From assembly GCA_944548615.1 (NCBI GenBank), contig OX155973.1:19919734-19983733 (forward strand): a stretch of 64,000 nucleotides of DNA. The letters are read 5' to 3'. Position 1 is the stretch's first letter. Each line of letters opens with the position of its first letter. Position numbers and translations under genes: made by a program. This DNA is from Micropterix aruncella (Eukaryota; Arthropoda; Insecta; Lepidoptera; Micropterigidae). Positions 63,735 through 64,000 of the stretch are shown one piece after another. The notes under the pieces were generated by a model, which ran no database searches, was not told the DNA's origin, and saw only the letters and a program-made list of their open reading frames with translations.

Positions 63735-64000
63735 CCAGGGCGCGATTTCCACGCGGTTTTTTCAGTAGAGCACGTGGCTAACGCCCCCCTCCTCACCTCC
63801 CCCTTTCGCTCCTCGCCCCCCGGCGCGTCGGTGTGTTGGTGCGGTGCGCCTGTGTGAGTGCACGTGTCCTTCGCATGCGCCTGTGTGAGTCGACTTTCAC
63901 GGTCGTGTCAACGACCTCCGGACTCCTGGCATTGCCTGTTGTTATGCGCGCATCTGCTACACTGTATACACATAATGTAGGTATATCTGTTCAGCTACAT
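63735..64000. other. GC-rich island 4 at the window end
   Basis: CpG- and C-rich sequence (acgcccccctcctcacctcc, gcgtcggtgtgttggtgcgg). It contains gtgtcaacgacctcc, the word shared with islands 1 and 3. It may continue into a promoter or repeat beyond the window. Confidence 0.35.

Overview
The window looks like accessory, repeat-dominated chromosomal DNA of an arthropod, most likely a lepidopteran (moth or butterfly). The evidence is indirect: an AT-rich background; Helitron ends of the TCTATACTAATATTATAAAG / hairpin-CTAG type; several families of 5'-truncated Jockey/CR1/RTE-like LINEs; Penelope-like elements with a GIY-YIG nuclease; and a tRNA-derived SINE. No host gene is convincingly present. 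There is no rRNA, no functional tRNA, no CRISPR array and no bacterial-style operon. Almost every long reading frame is a transposon pseudogene or the shadow of a GC-rich repeat.

Layout. 1-10 kb: nested copies of an unclassified GC-rich retroposon (called family U here), two tRNA-headed SINEs, a TTAA-flanked DNA element, paired Penelope ends and two LINE 3' ends. 10.8-14.3 kb: two adjacent minus-strand Helitrons, the larger with a broken PIF1-type helicase. 14.5-19 kb: U fragments, a small hAT-like element, an RTE pseudogene and a weak TATA/signal-peptide-like candidate. 19.2-21 kb: Penelope copies, one with inverted terminal repeats and a perfect 12-bp target duplication. 21.9-25.2 kb: a ~120-bp tandem repeat, a LINE inside a U copy, and a MITE. 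25.7-28.05 kb: a 2.3-kb hAT-like element loaded with other insertions. 28.3-30.4 kb: U copies. 32-43 kb: LINE fragments, a Helitron, and U copies. 43.5-51.3 kb: a second locus of the 120-bp repeat, a Helitron carrying a MITE, LINE fragments and Penelope ends. 52-58.8 kb: GC-rich islands, tandem repeats, two Helitrons joined head-to-tail, a 560-bp foldback and a cluster of GTACCTTGGTCC-like motifs around an exon-like ORF. 58.9-63.6 kb: five more LINE fragments. The last 250 bases are a GC-rich island.

How the parts relate. Family U has a constant 5' end (GGGAGCTAATGGGCCC), is about 0.62-0.67 kb when complete, is often 5'-truncated, and is flanked by perfect duplications of 7-14 bp. That is the signature of target-primed reverse transcription. 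It repeatedly inserts into its own copies and most copies keep a short UUCG-loop hairpin near the 3' end. The tRNA-headed SINE shares its 3' tail, including a hairpin with compensatory changes, with one LINE family in the window (LINE A), which suggests a SINE/LINE partnership. Family names U, A-F, D and M are local labels, not database names; all family calls come from reading motifs and have not been checked by a search.
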